From Cystobasidium ongulense (Eukaryota > Basidiomycota > Cystobasidiomycetes > Cystobasidiales > Cystobasidiaceae): a stretch of 64,000 nt of DNA. Where the stretch lies: assembly GCA_022835595.1 (NCBI GenBank), contig BQUP01000007.1, positions 248,001 to 312,000 on the forward strand. Direction: 5' to 3'. The notes below the pieces were generated by a model, which worked only from the letters and a program-made list of their open reading frames with translations, was not told where the DNA came from and searched no databases. The position numbers and the translations under genes were made by a program. Shown piece by piece: positions 1 through 11,082 of the stretch (position 1 is its first letter; every line of letters starts with the position of its first letter).

Positions 1-2006
1 CGAAAAGGATGTGATAGAGAGAGCTCCGGTTGCTTACCACACGTGTGAGTCCAGCTTAAACTTGTAGATAGCATGTTATATTGGGGACTGACTTCCTGTT
101 TAAAGACTTAACGCAGATCATTTTGCTTGTCATACGGAATACCCCATCCCTGGATAAAGATCTCGTGGACATGTCACGGTCGGGCCCCTTTCTTACGGCC
201 ATCACTGCCCATCTCTCGACAATGCGTGAAATAGTCCGTCTGCAAGGCATGCTCGTGGCTGAAGAAGTGTCCAAGAAAAGCCTAAGTGCAAATGGACCGA
301 TTAAACCTCTTGACTTTGGCGATATCTGGGAAGCGGACAGTCCAAGCTATGTCAAAATACGAGACTTGAAAGACTGGCTGGACGCGTCGAAGGATGATAT
401 CAAGGCGATTGACTGGGAGTTGCCAAAGGAGGAGCAGGGGATAGTCGAAGACGCCGATACGCACGACCAGCAAAAGCCTACCCCGTCGACATTGCCTAGA
501 GACTCAAGCCGAAAAGATCGTAGCGCGCCATCTACTCGGAAAACGAAAGGAAGTGGACTGATTCAGGTCATCGACGAATCATCCGAGTTTGATGATTATG
601 ATGAAGTAGATGAACCAGATCTAGAACCTTATAAACTACCACCTAAGCCCGCGGCCAATGATTTGAAAGATATCGAGGATCTGTCAGCTTACACTCCAGA
701 GAAGAAGAAGGCCAAGCCACCGGTTTATATACCTGATCTGTGTGCTTACCTGAAGAGTGATGACGCAAACAAGCTAGATGTCGGCTTGAAGGAAGCGGCA
801 AGTCTCATCCGACGAAAGGCGCAGTGGGGCACGGAGCTCGGTAAGTCTTGTGATTGAAAGCTAGTTCTATGTAAATGCTAAAGTGCTCTATACAGCGGAT
901 GCCGCCATTGAGCTGGCCCATGTCCTTTCGGGGCTTCAAGATAACTTCAGCCTTGATCATTTTGAAGAAAGGCGACGACAAGCTCTGACGGCTTTGATGG
1001 CAAGCGCACCAGAAAGAGCTGCACCGTGAGTGGAGATTGCACCGAAAGAGATGAGCTTCTTGAACTGATATACGAGTCCTTCAGTGCTGTCATCGAGCAG
1101 TTTTTCTCGAATCAGTATTCCATACATCAAAAAACAACCATGCTGGCATCGCTCGCCTTTGGTGCTCGCGAGCTTGCTGGTATGCCAGCTTTGATTGCCA
1201 GTGCAAACAAGGTAGCCACAGATAACTTCCCAACTCGGAGACTTCCTGGTAAATTGCATGACCGCTTCATCAAAAATGACAAGAGCTCGGACATTGTTGG
1301 CAAGGAACTCGAGCTACTTACTGAGGACATCACAAATATGGCCCTGTCACGGACTCGCGAAAGCGCTGAAGGGCAAATCCCAGAGGCAAGCAAGGAAAAG
1401 CTACTTACGGTTCGCCAGACTCGGCAGAAGGTGACACCCCTGGCCACCCCAGAGAAGCCTGTTGACGAGTTCAAGTATCCCGCATACAATGAACTTGCAG
1501 TCAATACCTTCGTAATGCCACTCCTCAATCGCTTTTGGCTTTATCTCCGCGATCTAGCGACATCTCCTCAGGACTTTCGTTCTGGAATATTCAAAGGAGG
1601 AAGTGCAGGCTCAGCCACCATGTTGGAGCCCATGCTACTAAGCAAGTTCGTATCTACTATAACCATACTTGTCGACTCGGCACGACACTCCCCTCATTTC
1701 CTTGCCGTGCTGGCTCCAGAAGCACTAGAACTCGTTCTGGCCATCCGAGGGCTCAACGCAGAAGATGAAACCGTCCAGACAAGCATGCTTCAGCTCACTC
1801 TTGCGGTACTGGACGCTTCTATTTCCGTCGATGCTGGGCGAACACTGGCGAGAGAACAGTCGAAAGCCTTATGGGAGATAAAAGACTGGGCAGAGGGTGT
1901 ATGGACCAAGACGGAAGGAGGTGATGTTGGAGCCGAGGGCAGAGCAGCTGCAGGTGTCTTGCTGCGGATCGATACCGTGGTGCAAAAGACTATTGGCTAT
2001 GTGTAG
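1..2006 (+). CDS. TEL2: Tel2 (telomere length regulation / TTT complex subunit), 3' part
   Basis: Tel2 works with Tti1 and Tti2 to bring newly made PIKK kinases (ATM, ATR, mTOR, DNA-PK type) to the Hsp90-R2TP chaperone system. The window opens inside the gene. I read exons 1-44, 106-840, 896-1025 and 1085-2006, with introns of about 55-61 nt. An apparent stop at about 1026 disappears when the 59-nt intron 1026-1084 is removed. That joins APERAAP to AVIEQFF, the usual Tel2 C-terminal sequence. Other family signals are LDFGDIW, the acidic EPYKLPP stretch, PVYIPDL and SLIRRKA. The final exon runs to the stop at 2004-2006. The true start lies upstream of the window. The similarity is read from memory of the family and is clear over the C-terminal domain. 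Confidence 0.88.
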
Positions 2007-2165
2007 ACTCGGGGCCATCAAATCTTCGCTTGTTGAAGGAGATTGTAGGCGAGATAGTATGCTGCAACTATTGATTTCATACTCATGTTGACTACACTCA
2101 GACACTAATAAAGTTCTCTCGAGGGTAAGAACTTAGGGCTATGACCGAACTCAAGACATGCTCTA

Positions 2166-3545
2166 TCACAGCGACCGTCCTTTCGTTGGTTCCCGGATCT
2201 TCACTGGGCCTTTATGAGTAGGAAAGCCTCCAGCGAAATCTTCTGGCAAATCATTCACCGCAGCCACTGCCGCCGTCTTGCTTTCATACACCTTTTCAGG
2301 CACCAAAAGGCCATCTCGGAATGCACGCTGCTGCTTTTCCATGTCGTGCGCCCACATGGCTGCGCCAATTCGGTTCGAAATGCTGAATACGATACCGATA
2401 AGAGGTAAACGCTCGACGAGAGCAGCAGTGAAGCCGAACATGCGGAACTCTTTGAGCCGCTCAACTATGAACAATTCCTCTTGCAATGGTGTCATCTGTT
2501 TTAAACGGAAATAAGGGCGATGAAGCGTTCGTGCGGAAGTCCTGTGAAAATGATCGCAATGGTCAGCTCGGCTGGTATATCTAGCGGTCTTCGATTTATA
2601 CTTACACACTACTCAAGGCAGCGTAAATGACCATGCCTAGGAAAGGGATGAAGTGAAGAGGTTGAAGCAGCACTGTATTTTTGTGTCAGCTGTCATACTT
2701 TGCCATGTCAATGCCGTTCTCGTTTCTCACGCTTAGATATGGCCATCCGGATCCATCGGTTATTAGCCTTCATCAGAAATGGAACTCTTTCCATGCTTCT
2801 TTGCGCGCGCTCGATGGGAGGTTCTTTCCATTCTTCCTGATACGGTATCCAGAAGTCCGGACCTTTACCTCTGGACTCTATCAATGCATCGTAGGCATGT
2901 ATCCGAGCTTGCTTCAATTCCTTGTAGATGAAAGTCTCAAGAATGAAGGAGGCCTGTTGAAGCACGAGAAGCCACGTGGCGTACGTGAAAATACTTGATA
3001 CGGACCACGGCAGGAGAAACACTGGTTGGTCGGCTAAACGCAACGGGTGACGACCTGGACTTACTTGACGCCAAACCATTGCGCATCATCCTGGTACCTG
3101 ATAACACCCTTTTTGAGGAAAATTCGAACATAGAACCGTGTGCTGTAGATTCATAATTCAAAACATGCCCACGTCCTTGTGTAGTGGAGTTCTTACAGTG
3201 GTAGTGATATGCAAGCCTGTAAACTGCCGGTCAGCCCTCTCTGGCATATACAGACAAGTCTGGACGCTAACCCAAAGCAAAGCCAATATAGCAGCTTTGT
3301 TAAAGGCCGAGCGAGTACGATTCCTGATGGTATGGAAGCGCAGGTTGTTCGTCAGCATCAGATTGGCCATCATTAGCACCTGTCGAATAGCTAAATGACG
3401 CGACGAACCATATCGGCCGGTTTATCTTAGGGTCGGTAACAAAGCGATAAGCTCCCACAATCACATAGAGGGGCGGAAAGCGTAATAAGAGCGTCTTGTC
3501 CTTCTTCTGTACAAGCTTGGATGTGCCTGCATTCTGCTCCGCCAT
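2166..3545 (-). CDS. EI24-domain multi-pass membrane protein
   Basis: This is a member of the EI24/CysZ-like membrane family. In fungi that group includes lipid-droplet and spore-wall (Lds/Rrt8) type proteins; the activity is unknown. The product starts MAEQNAGTSK and has several hydrophobic segments, for example FPPLYVIVGAYRF, AAILALLWVS, a segment ending in LLVLQQASFIL, and IPFLGMVIYAAL. The diagnostic C-terminal block is RMFGFTAALVERLP followed by FSISNRIGAAMWAHD, after MTPLQEELF. There are at least five exons. The first intron is 3408-3324, giving PIWNRTRSAF across the junction. It is divergent from DSK2 across 275 bp. The family assignment is fairly sure; the role is not known. Confidence 0.75.
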
Positions 3546-3820
3546 GCCTGAATGTACGCTGATCGAACCAGCCTTAAGCGTAGCTTGGTTTCAAGTACAG
3601 CAGCGAGGAAGCAGGAGTGATTGTAAGTAGAGTATCGAGTCCTTTCCCAGTCGTGGACTGTTCCCGTGCTTTGTGCTTGTAATTGCCGTGAGAGCAAGGC
3701 ATCGCCACCTCTTTACCTCGAGGACGCCCTCATCCGCGTCATCAAGGTGCAGCTCGCCGCTCTCTTTCGCTCCGACGACACCAACGAACACGAAGCACAC
3801 CCCAGTACATCCATCGCACC
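3546..3820. promoter_or_regulatory. divergent promoter region, EI24-type gene / DSK2
   Basis: These 275 bp separate two divergent start codons, so they should hold both promoters and 5' UTRs. A long forward ORF across 3673-4080 overlaps the DSK2 start in another frame and looks spurious. No TATA box or clear factor site was recognised. Confidence 0.4.
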
Positions 3821-5040
3821 ATGGCAGAGAGCAGCACCGACGCTGCGCAGGAGATAGAGATCAACGTCCGCCCACCTGGCGGAGGCGACAAGAAGATCGC
3901 AATCAAGGTCGACACATCGAAGACGGTTCTCGAACTGAAGCAAGACATTGCGAAACACACCGACATCCCAGCGGAGAACCAGAGGCTGATCTATTCAGGA
4001 CGTGTGCTCAAGGACGAGGAGCAAGTGTCGACCTACAAGATCAGGTCAGTCTGACTGCGACAGCGTCCCGAGGTGGCTGAGCTGACGCTTTGATGGAACC
4101 TGCTAGGCCAAATGACACAGTTCACCTCGTCAAGGGTGCAGCCAAAGCACCACCTCCTCCATCCACACAGCAAGTCCCACAGAACCTCTCGACAGGCAAC
4201 ACGATAGCAGGCAACCCTTTGGCACCTCTTCTGAATGCCACCAACCCGGGCATCGGCAACTTCAACCCTTTCGCCGACATGGGCTTGAATACGAACGACC
4301 CAAATCTCTTCCAGAACATGTTCCAGTCGCCTCAAGCACAGCAACAAATGCAGAACATGCTTTCAAACCCAGCTGTCATAGATCAGATTATAGACTCGTC
4401 ACCGGAACTACGCAACATGGGTCCACACGTGCGTGACATCATGCACAGTGAACAATTCAGGAACATGCTATCGAATCCAGCACAGATGGGTCAGATGATG
4501 CAGCAAGCTCAACAGATGAGGCAGATGTTGGGCGGCGGTGCACCTGGCGCAGGCGGGCTAGGAGGAATGGGCGCATTAGGCGGAGCGACTGATCCCTGGG
4601 GAGCGGCGCTCGGAGGTGCAGCAGGACAGGCCGGAACAGATCAGACACAGAACCGAGGGCCTACCAATCTGTTCAACCCACCTTCGACTCAACCTGGGGC
4701 AGCCGGCGCCGGTGCCCCTGGTGCAGGTGGGATGCCCGACTTTGCCCAATTACAGCAATTATTAGGAGGAATGGGAGGCTTAGGTGCCCAAGGTGGATTG
4801 CCTGGTTTCGGTGGACTACCCAGTCTAGGTGCAATGGGTGGAATGCCAGGCGCTGGCAGCGAACAGCCACAGCCACCTCAACAAGATACCAGACCACCAG
4901 AGGAGAGATACGCTACTCAGCTGCAGCAATTGCGAGAAATGGGCTTTACATCCGACGCATACAATCTTCGAGCTTTGCAAGCGTGCGGCGGAAATGTTCA
5001 GGCTGCTATTGAATACATTCTGAACAGTCCTGGCTATTAA
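3821..5040 (+). CDS. DSK2: Ubiquilin / Dsk2 proteasome shuttle factor
   Basis: Dsk2 carries ubiquitinated clients to the 26S proteasome. There are two exons, 3821-4044 and 4107-5040, with a 62-nt intron inside the ubiquitin-like domain (YKIR joined to [10 protein letters not shown]). The order is an N-terminal UBL of about 70 residues ([10 protein letters not shown] to HLVKG), a linker rich in Pro, Asn and Gln, a central STI1-type Met/Gln-rich region ([26 protein letters not shown]), a Gly/Ala-rich low-complexity stretch, and a C-terminal UBA (LQQLREMGF ... AIEYILNS). The STI1-UBA spacing and the protein's end right after the UBA match ubiquilins. It is convergent with the prefoldin gene downstream. 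Confidence 0.95.
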
Positions 5041-5487
5041 GCACCAAGGGGTTTCGAATACAAGTCAGTAACTCGCGAAGAAGAGGCTCAAATGCCGCCC
5101 ATGTACAGTACTCCTAGACAAGGTTCAATAATGTATTTTTACGAGTCTTCTATGCTCTACTTTCTTACTGATACCCTAGCAATGTCTAACTGCTTGTACA
5201 TTACATAAGAGGAATGATGCTCGCGCAGGTTCCTGTGCACCAGCCGCATGCTGTCGTAAGATAGACTGCCTCCCTTGGAGAGCGTGTCACAGTTTGCCAG
5301 TCTACAGGCTACAGTATTGCCTGCCAGGTAGATTCGCGCCCCACTTTGACCGTAGTTTGGCAGAATGGCCGCTCGACGCATGCGCTCGCTGCACTCCTGC
5401 ATACCTGTACATACAAGACAACATGCTACTGCTGACCGACTTTACTTCATTCGGAACTACTTCAAGATTTGTTCGGTGTAAAGGAAC
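5041..5487. other. convergent intergenic region, DSK2 / prefoldin
   Basis: These 447 bp lie between two 3' ends and should contain both 3' UTRs. No open frame with codon support or RNA structure was recognised. Confidence 0.3.
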
Positions 5488-6126
5488 TTATTCTAGCGCT
5501 GGATTGCCGCCCTGTCCAGCAGCTTCTTGCGCTTGCAGTTGCAACTGTACAAGCTAATGGAACGTTGCCCTTTAGCCAATACCGCACCTTTTCTCACTTC
5601 ATCTGATACTCACCTGATTGCGTTTATCATCGCTTCGTTTTTGTATGGCTTTGATCTGGTCTTCCACTTTCTTGCTGTAGAGCCAAGACGAAAGGTCATG
5701 TCAGCGCATAGCCGCCTGACCTGGATGCATAAGAGCCAGCGTACATTTCAGCTTGAATGAATTCTAAACGCTTCTTGACATTGGCCTTGGCTTCCATTTG
5801 GTCTTGCTTTACAAGAGCAGTCCCTATTAATTTGTAGACGGTATTGTTGGGCGTTAAGATGCCGAATTCCTGCTAGCGAGCGTCAGTATTCTGCTAAAGT
5901 TTATTATCTCTCAGGCAAAGCGTACCTTGTCTACAGATTCATTCTCGCTATGCTGTGCTTCTAGCTTTGCACGGGTCTCTACGATTGCTTGCAGTTCTGC
6001 GTGACGGTAAGAGTGACCAAGGTTAGTGGGGTAGCTTCATGGATGTACTATAATACTTGGAAGCCTACCAGCTTGTATTTGTTGATATTCTGCTGCTATC
6101 TGCTGCGCTTGTGCTGATGATGACAT
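5488..6126 (-). CDS. YKE2: Prefoldin subunit 6 (beta-type prefoldin, Yke2)
   Basis: This is a beta-class prefoldin subunit. It acts in the hexameric prefoldin that passes actin and tubulin to CCT, and in animals PFDN6 also sits in the R2TP/prefoldin-like complex. No single long frame exists because the gene is split into five short exons. I read MSSSAQAQQIAAEYQQIQA, then ELQAIVETRAKL, then EFGILTPNNTVYKLIG, TALVKQDQMEAKANVKKR, EIKKVEDQIKAIQK, and a Gln-rich tail ending GNPALE. The NNTVYKLIG and LVKQD...ANVKKR blocks are diagnostic. Phases fit at every junction. The product is about 120 residues, normal for the family. It shares a 102-bp divergent promoter with RVB2. Confidence 0.9.
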
Positions 6127-6228
6127 TTTGCTGATGCTTTGAGCAGTCGTGCGAAAGGCAACAGAATCGCAGTTGGGCTTTCGTAGCTTTTTCCTGCACC
6201 AACTCGGCCAACATCAACCTTTGTCAAG
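6127..6228. promoter_or_regulatory. 102-bp divergent promoter, PFD6 / RVB2
   Basis: Only 102 bp separate the two start codons, so the two chaperone genes probably share regulatory sequence. The stretch includes GAGCAGTCGTGCGAAAGG and a polypyrimidine-containing segment near the RVB2 start. No named factor site was recognised. Confidence 0.45.
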
Positions 6229-7875
<1,647 letters not shown>

Positions 7876-8095
7876 TGTTGCATTAGAGAGAGATAGACGG
7901 TGTTGTAATCGAAAGTGGCAATGAACAGAAAAAAACATGCTTCTCAAACAATTGTACAGGTGTTCAGACCATCGAGCCACACACTCTGTGATACACCATC
8001 ACGTTCAACGTTTGTACTAGGAGAATTAACTTTGACTCCATACGCTGAAGGCGGTTGCAACACTGATCAAGTCAAGCTGGGCTCTGAGAGAATGA

Positions 8096-9589
8096 ATGGC
8101 TCAGTCTTCCACCACTCACCGAGACAAGTACATGATGGCGGACAACGTGATAGCATCTACGTCCCAACAGACAGCTTCAGGGTCAAGTGCAGCATCTGTG
8201 CTCGGTGAAGGAAGCAGCAATGCCAACGCATCCAACGGAAATGGCAATGGTCAAGTTGCAGGACCAGGAGGAATAGCAGGGAGAAGCGCAATGGGCAACC
8301 CTCCAGACATGCACTTGGACACACAGACTGGCAAATGGATGTTCGAAGACCCTAAGACCGGGCAAGAGTTTGAGTGGAATCAAGTTGCAAACGCTTGGTT
8401 GCCTGTCGTAGAAGACGACCTAATAAAGCTACAGCAAGCTGCATACTCTGTAAAAGGCGTCGACGAGGAGGTGAGCTGCGTAATGATATCATATGTATTG
8501 TCCTTCAGAGTCTTACGTATTACATCTCCGGTCTTGGTCTACAGGCTCCAACAAATGTAGTCCTAGCTCGTGACCGCAAGAAACGTAAACGTGATGAAGG
8601 TGGTGAAGAGACTGGAAGCACAAGCAAGAAAGCGGGCAAGCAGAAAGCAGGAAAACGTAATACTGCAGTATTCGTACAGCATTTACCGCTTGATGCGACT
8701 ATAGAAGAAGTCAATTCCGTTTTCAGCAAAGCTGGACTCATCCTGGTCGATGCGGATGATAAACCCAAGATCAAGCTTTATGAAGATGCCAAGACGGGAA
8801 TGCGAAATGGCGATGGTCTAGTCGTATTCTACAAAGAAGAGAGCGTTCAGTTAGCCATCAATCTGCTGGACGAGTCTCCACTTCGGTTAGGTGACAAGGA
8901 GAATATGCGAGTCGCGAAGGCTGAATGGTCGCACAAGAAGGAAGACGATGAAACTGCAGAAAATGGTGCTGGCAAAGGAAAGCAAAAGACGGATCCAAAT
9001 AAAGCGCAAAAGATGCAAAAACGAGCGGAAAGATTACAGGCGGAAGCGGCGGATTATGATCCTTCATATGATGAGCGGGAATCACCAGCTTATCTAGCTG
9101 CAAACACTACTGCCAAACAACCAACTATGGGAGGACGTATAGTCGTGCTTGCCCATGTGTTTACGCTGGAGGAATTGGCAGAAGATGCTTCTCTTTTGCT
9201 TGATTTGAAGGAGGACATCCGTGAAGAATGCGAATCGATCGGCAAAGTGACCAACGTTGTCCTATACGATGTGAGTAGTATCAAACATGCGTTCAGGCCA
9301 TATCGGCATGGTAACATTGTTTAACGCTGAATCTCTGCAGCGCGAGCCAGAAGGCATCGTCACCGTCAAGTTCACAGACCCAATTGCAGCACAAGCCTGT
9401 GTAATAAAGAATAACAATCGCTTCTTCGGCGGGAGGCAACTGAAAGCATGGCTGTTTGATGGTAAGACACGATACAGGAAGACAGGCTTTGGTGAGGAGA
9501 CTGAGGCTAGAGAAGGAGAAACGGCCGAGGAAGCTGAGAAGAGAAGGCTGGAAGAGTTCGGTCAGTGGCTTGAAGTTGAAGATGCTTGA
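8096..9589 (+). CDS. CUS2: Cus2 / Tat-SF1-like U2 snRNP splicing factor
   Basis: Cus2 helps U2 snRNA folding and binds SF3b1 (Prp11/Hsh155) during prespliceosome assembly. Exons are 8096-8470, 8545-9270 and 9341-9589. The order is a Ser/Asn/Gly-rich N-terminus, a short aromatic GKWMFEDPKTGQEFEW block, a basic RKKRKRDE patch, a first RRM (AVFVQHLPLDATIEE ... VAKAEWSHKK), a linker, and a second RRM of the UHM type (FTLEELAED ... NNRFFGGRQLKAW) with the Arg-X-Phe pattern used by UHMs. An alternative start is the ATG at 8132. The 8096 start gives a longer frame without clear extra support. The protein ends in an acidic tail, as in relatives. Confidence 0.88.
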
Positions 9590-9767
9590 GATGGATGTTT
9601 TGAAAGTATAGACTATTGAAGAGACTGCTATATGACAAAGATGCTGTCTCAACTGCATGTCCTTCTGGACCTATAATACTGACACCTGTCGCAGTACGCC
9701 TTCCTTGCTCGGCCAACACCTTTGAGTTCTAATATCCTGTGTGACAGACGACAGATAGGCCGGATCT

Positions 9768-10558
9768 TCAAGCAAGCTGCACCTGCCCTGGCGTTCTTCG
9801 TCGCGGTTCGGGTCCGCCTACGCGTTCTCCGACTATCTGTGCCTTGAGATATATGGCCATCGCAATCCAAGCAACCAGAGCAGAGTCGACGGCTTGATAC
9901 AGGATGGCTAAAGCGGTGTCAAACAGTCTGAGTGCTGCTCTGTACGACCTCTCTGCTAGACGGCAAGCGCACTTACCGGAAAAGAAGCTATGAACGAACA
10001 GTAAAACGATCTTGTACGTGTGATTTCGATGAAAGAAGGTGTTCTTTAAGAATGGAACTGGCCAATCGATAGCGATAAGTATGGCACCAGTGAGCTTTTG
10101 AAGCATGTTGCTTCAGTACATGCTGCATTATGAAACCGCTATAACCGAGCAAAACATACAATGCCCAGACCTTGAACGATGGGAAGCTTGACGATGATGA
10201 GAATGAAGAAATCGGAACTGGGCGAAGGTCTGCAGTAATGAGTAGCAAAGTTTGGTACGAGTTCTATTCGTTCGATAGGAAAAGATCTACACACTCCAGA
10301 CCTGCTGGACCGAGAGTGCCACCTATCATATCCCAGAAGAACTTGCGATAGAAGATGCCCCCTGTCAAAAGCACGCCGTCAGCCAACCGGTTGAATCGTA
10401 CAGTACTGCCCACATCAGCCTACACATAGCTCCCCACAATGTCCCTTCGCCCGAATAGAAGTCACGTCAGATGCGGTACTCACCGAGCTTTGACTGAACT
10501 TACAGATTCCTGAAGTCATCGAGACTAGCCGAGCCCATTCATAATATTTCACAGGCAT
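9768..10558 (-). CDS. four-helix fungal membrane protein (DUF7727-like)
   Basis: This small membrane protein has no known activity. It resembles the uncharacterised fungal family I know as DUF7727, whose members start with a short tail followed by HxWARL-like and FYxKFFWD motifs. It is split into six or so short exons. Reading across them gives MPVKYYEWARLVSMTSGI, WTLWGAM, WGIFYRKFFWDMIGGTLG, a segment DFFILIIVKLPIVQG, LTGAILIAIDWPVPFLK, KIVLLFVHSFFS, and AILYQAVDSALVAWIAMA followed by KAQIVGE and a basic tail. There are four hydrophobic segments. Phases agree at all junctions and several exons are under 70 nt. The family name is from memory; the topology is visible in the sequence. Confidence 0.7.
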
Positions 10559-11082
10559 TGTTTGCTGAGCTGGAGGCTGAAAGCGATGGCGAAGGAGGAT
10601 GTTCAGAGCGGTCTAGACGGAGGACCGGATGCCTGCAGAGCCAGCTGCAAGTTGGAGTCGAGATCAAGTTGGAATAGAGAAGATGAAAATAGCGGTCAGT
10701 TTGACAGCTTTGAACTCTTCAGAACAGCAGGACTCCAAGCAGACACTGTTGCTGTGCCAACCAGAACCTTGCTGTCGGTTGCCATGCCATTCTCAGCCAG
10801 TCAGGTGCAGCGATGGCAATTTCGCCGAGCTCGAGACGTTTGACTCCGAACAATACCATTCACCCGGTAGTCTGCGTTCGTCGAGGAATGGTATCTGAGG
10901 CTGCAAGGCTCTGAGTCGCTGCTGATCCCTCTTGCGCACGTGATTTGGATGAAAGATAAGAGGATGATCGAAGACCTTTTGCACCAAGCCTGGATAAGGG
11001 ATGCGACTTTTCGCCGCTCCATGCTGAAAGCTTGAAGTACATTGTGCTTTCTAGACGACCGCACACAGCTTTCCTAGCCAGG
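10559..11082. promoter_or_regulatory. divergent intergenic region, membrane protein / guanine deaminase
   Basis: These 524 bp lie between two divergent starts. Short forward frames occur but lack codon or motif support. A GCACGTGA (E-box type) occurs near 10936. Nothing else was recognised. Confidence 0.3.

Noticed and set aside
1026-1048. apparent 23-nt ultra-short intron in TEL2
   Set aside because: GTGAGT...AAAG would restore the frame, but the longer 59-nt intron 1026-1084 ends in a proper TTCAG, has a CTGAT branch point, and gives the better family match (AAP to AVIEQFF).
3380-3408. apparent 18-29-nt intron in the EI24-type gene
   Set aside because: Frame and consensus fit better with the 85-nt intron 3408-3324, which joins PIW to NRTRSAF.
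3673-4080. 135-codon forward frame overlapping the DSK2 start
   Set aside because: Out of frame with the clear ubiquitin-like domain and reads as an Arg/His-rich shadow.
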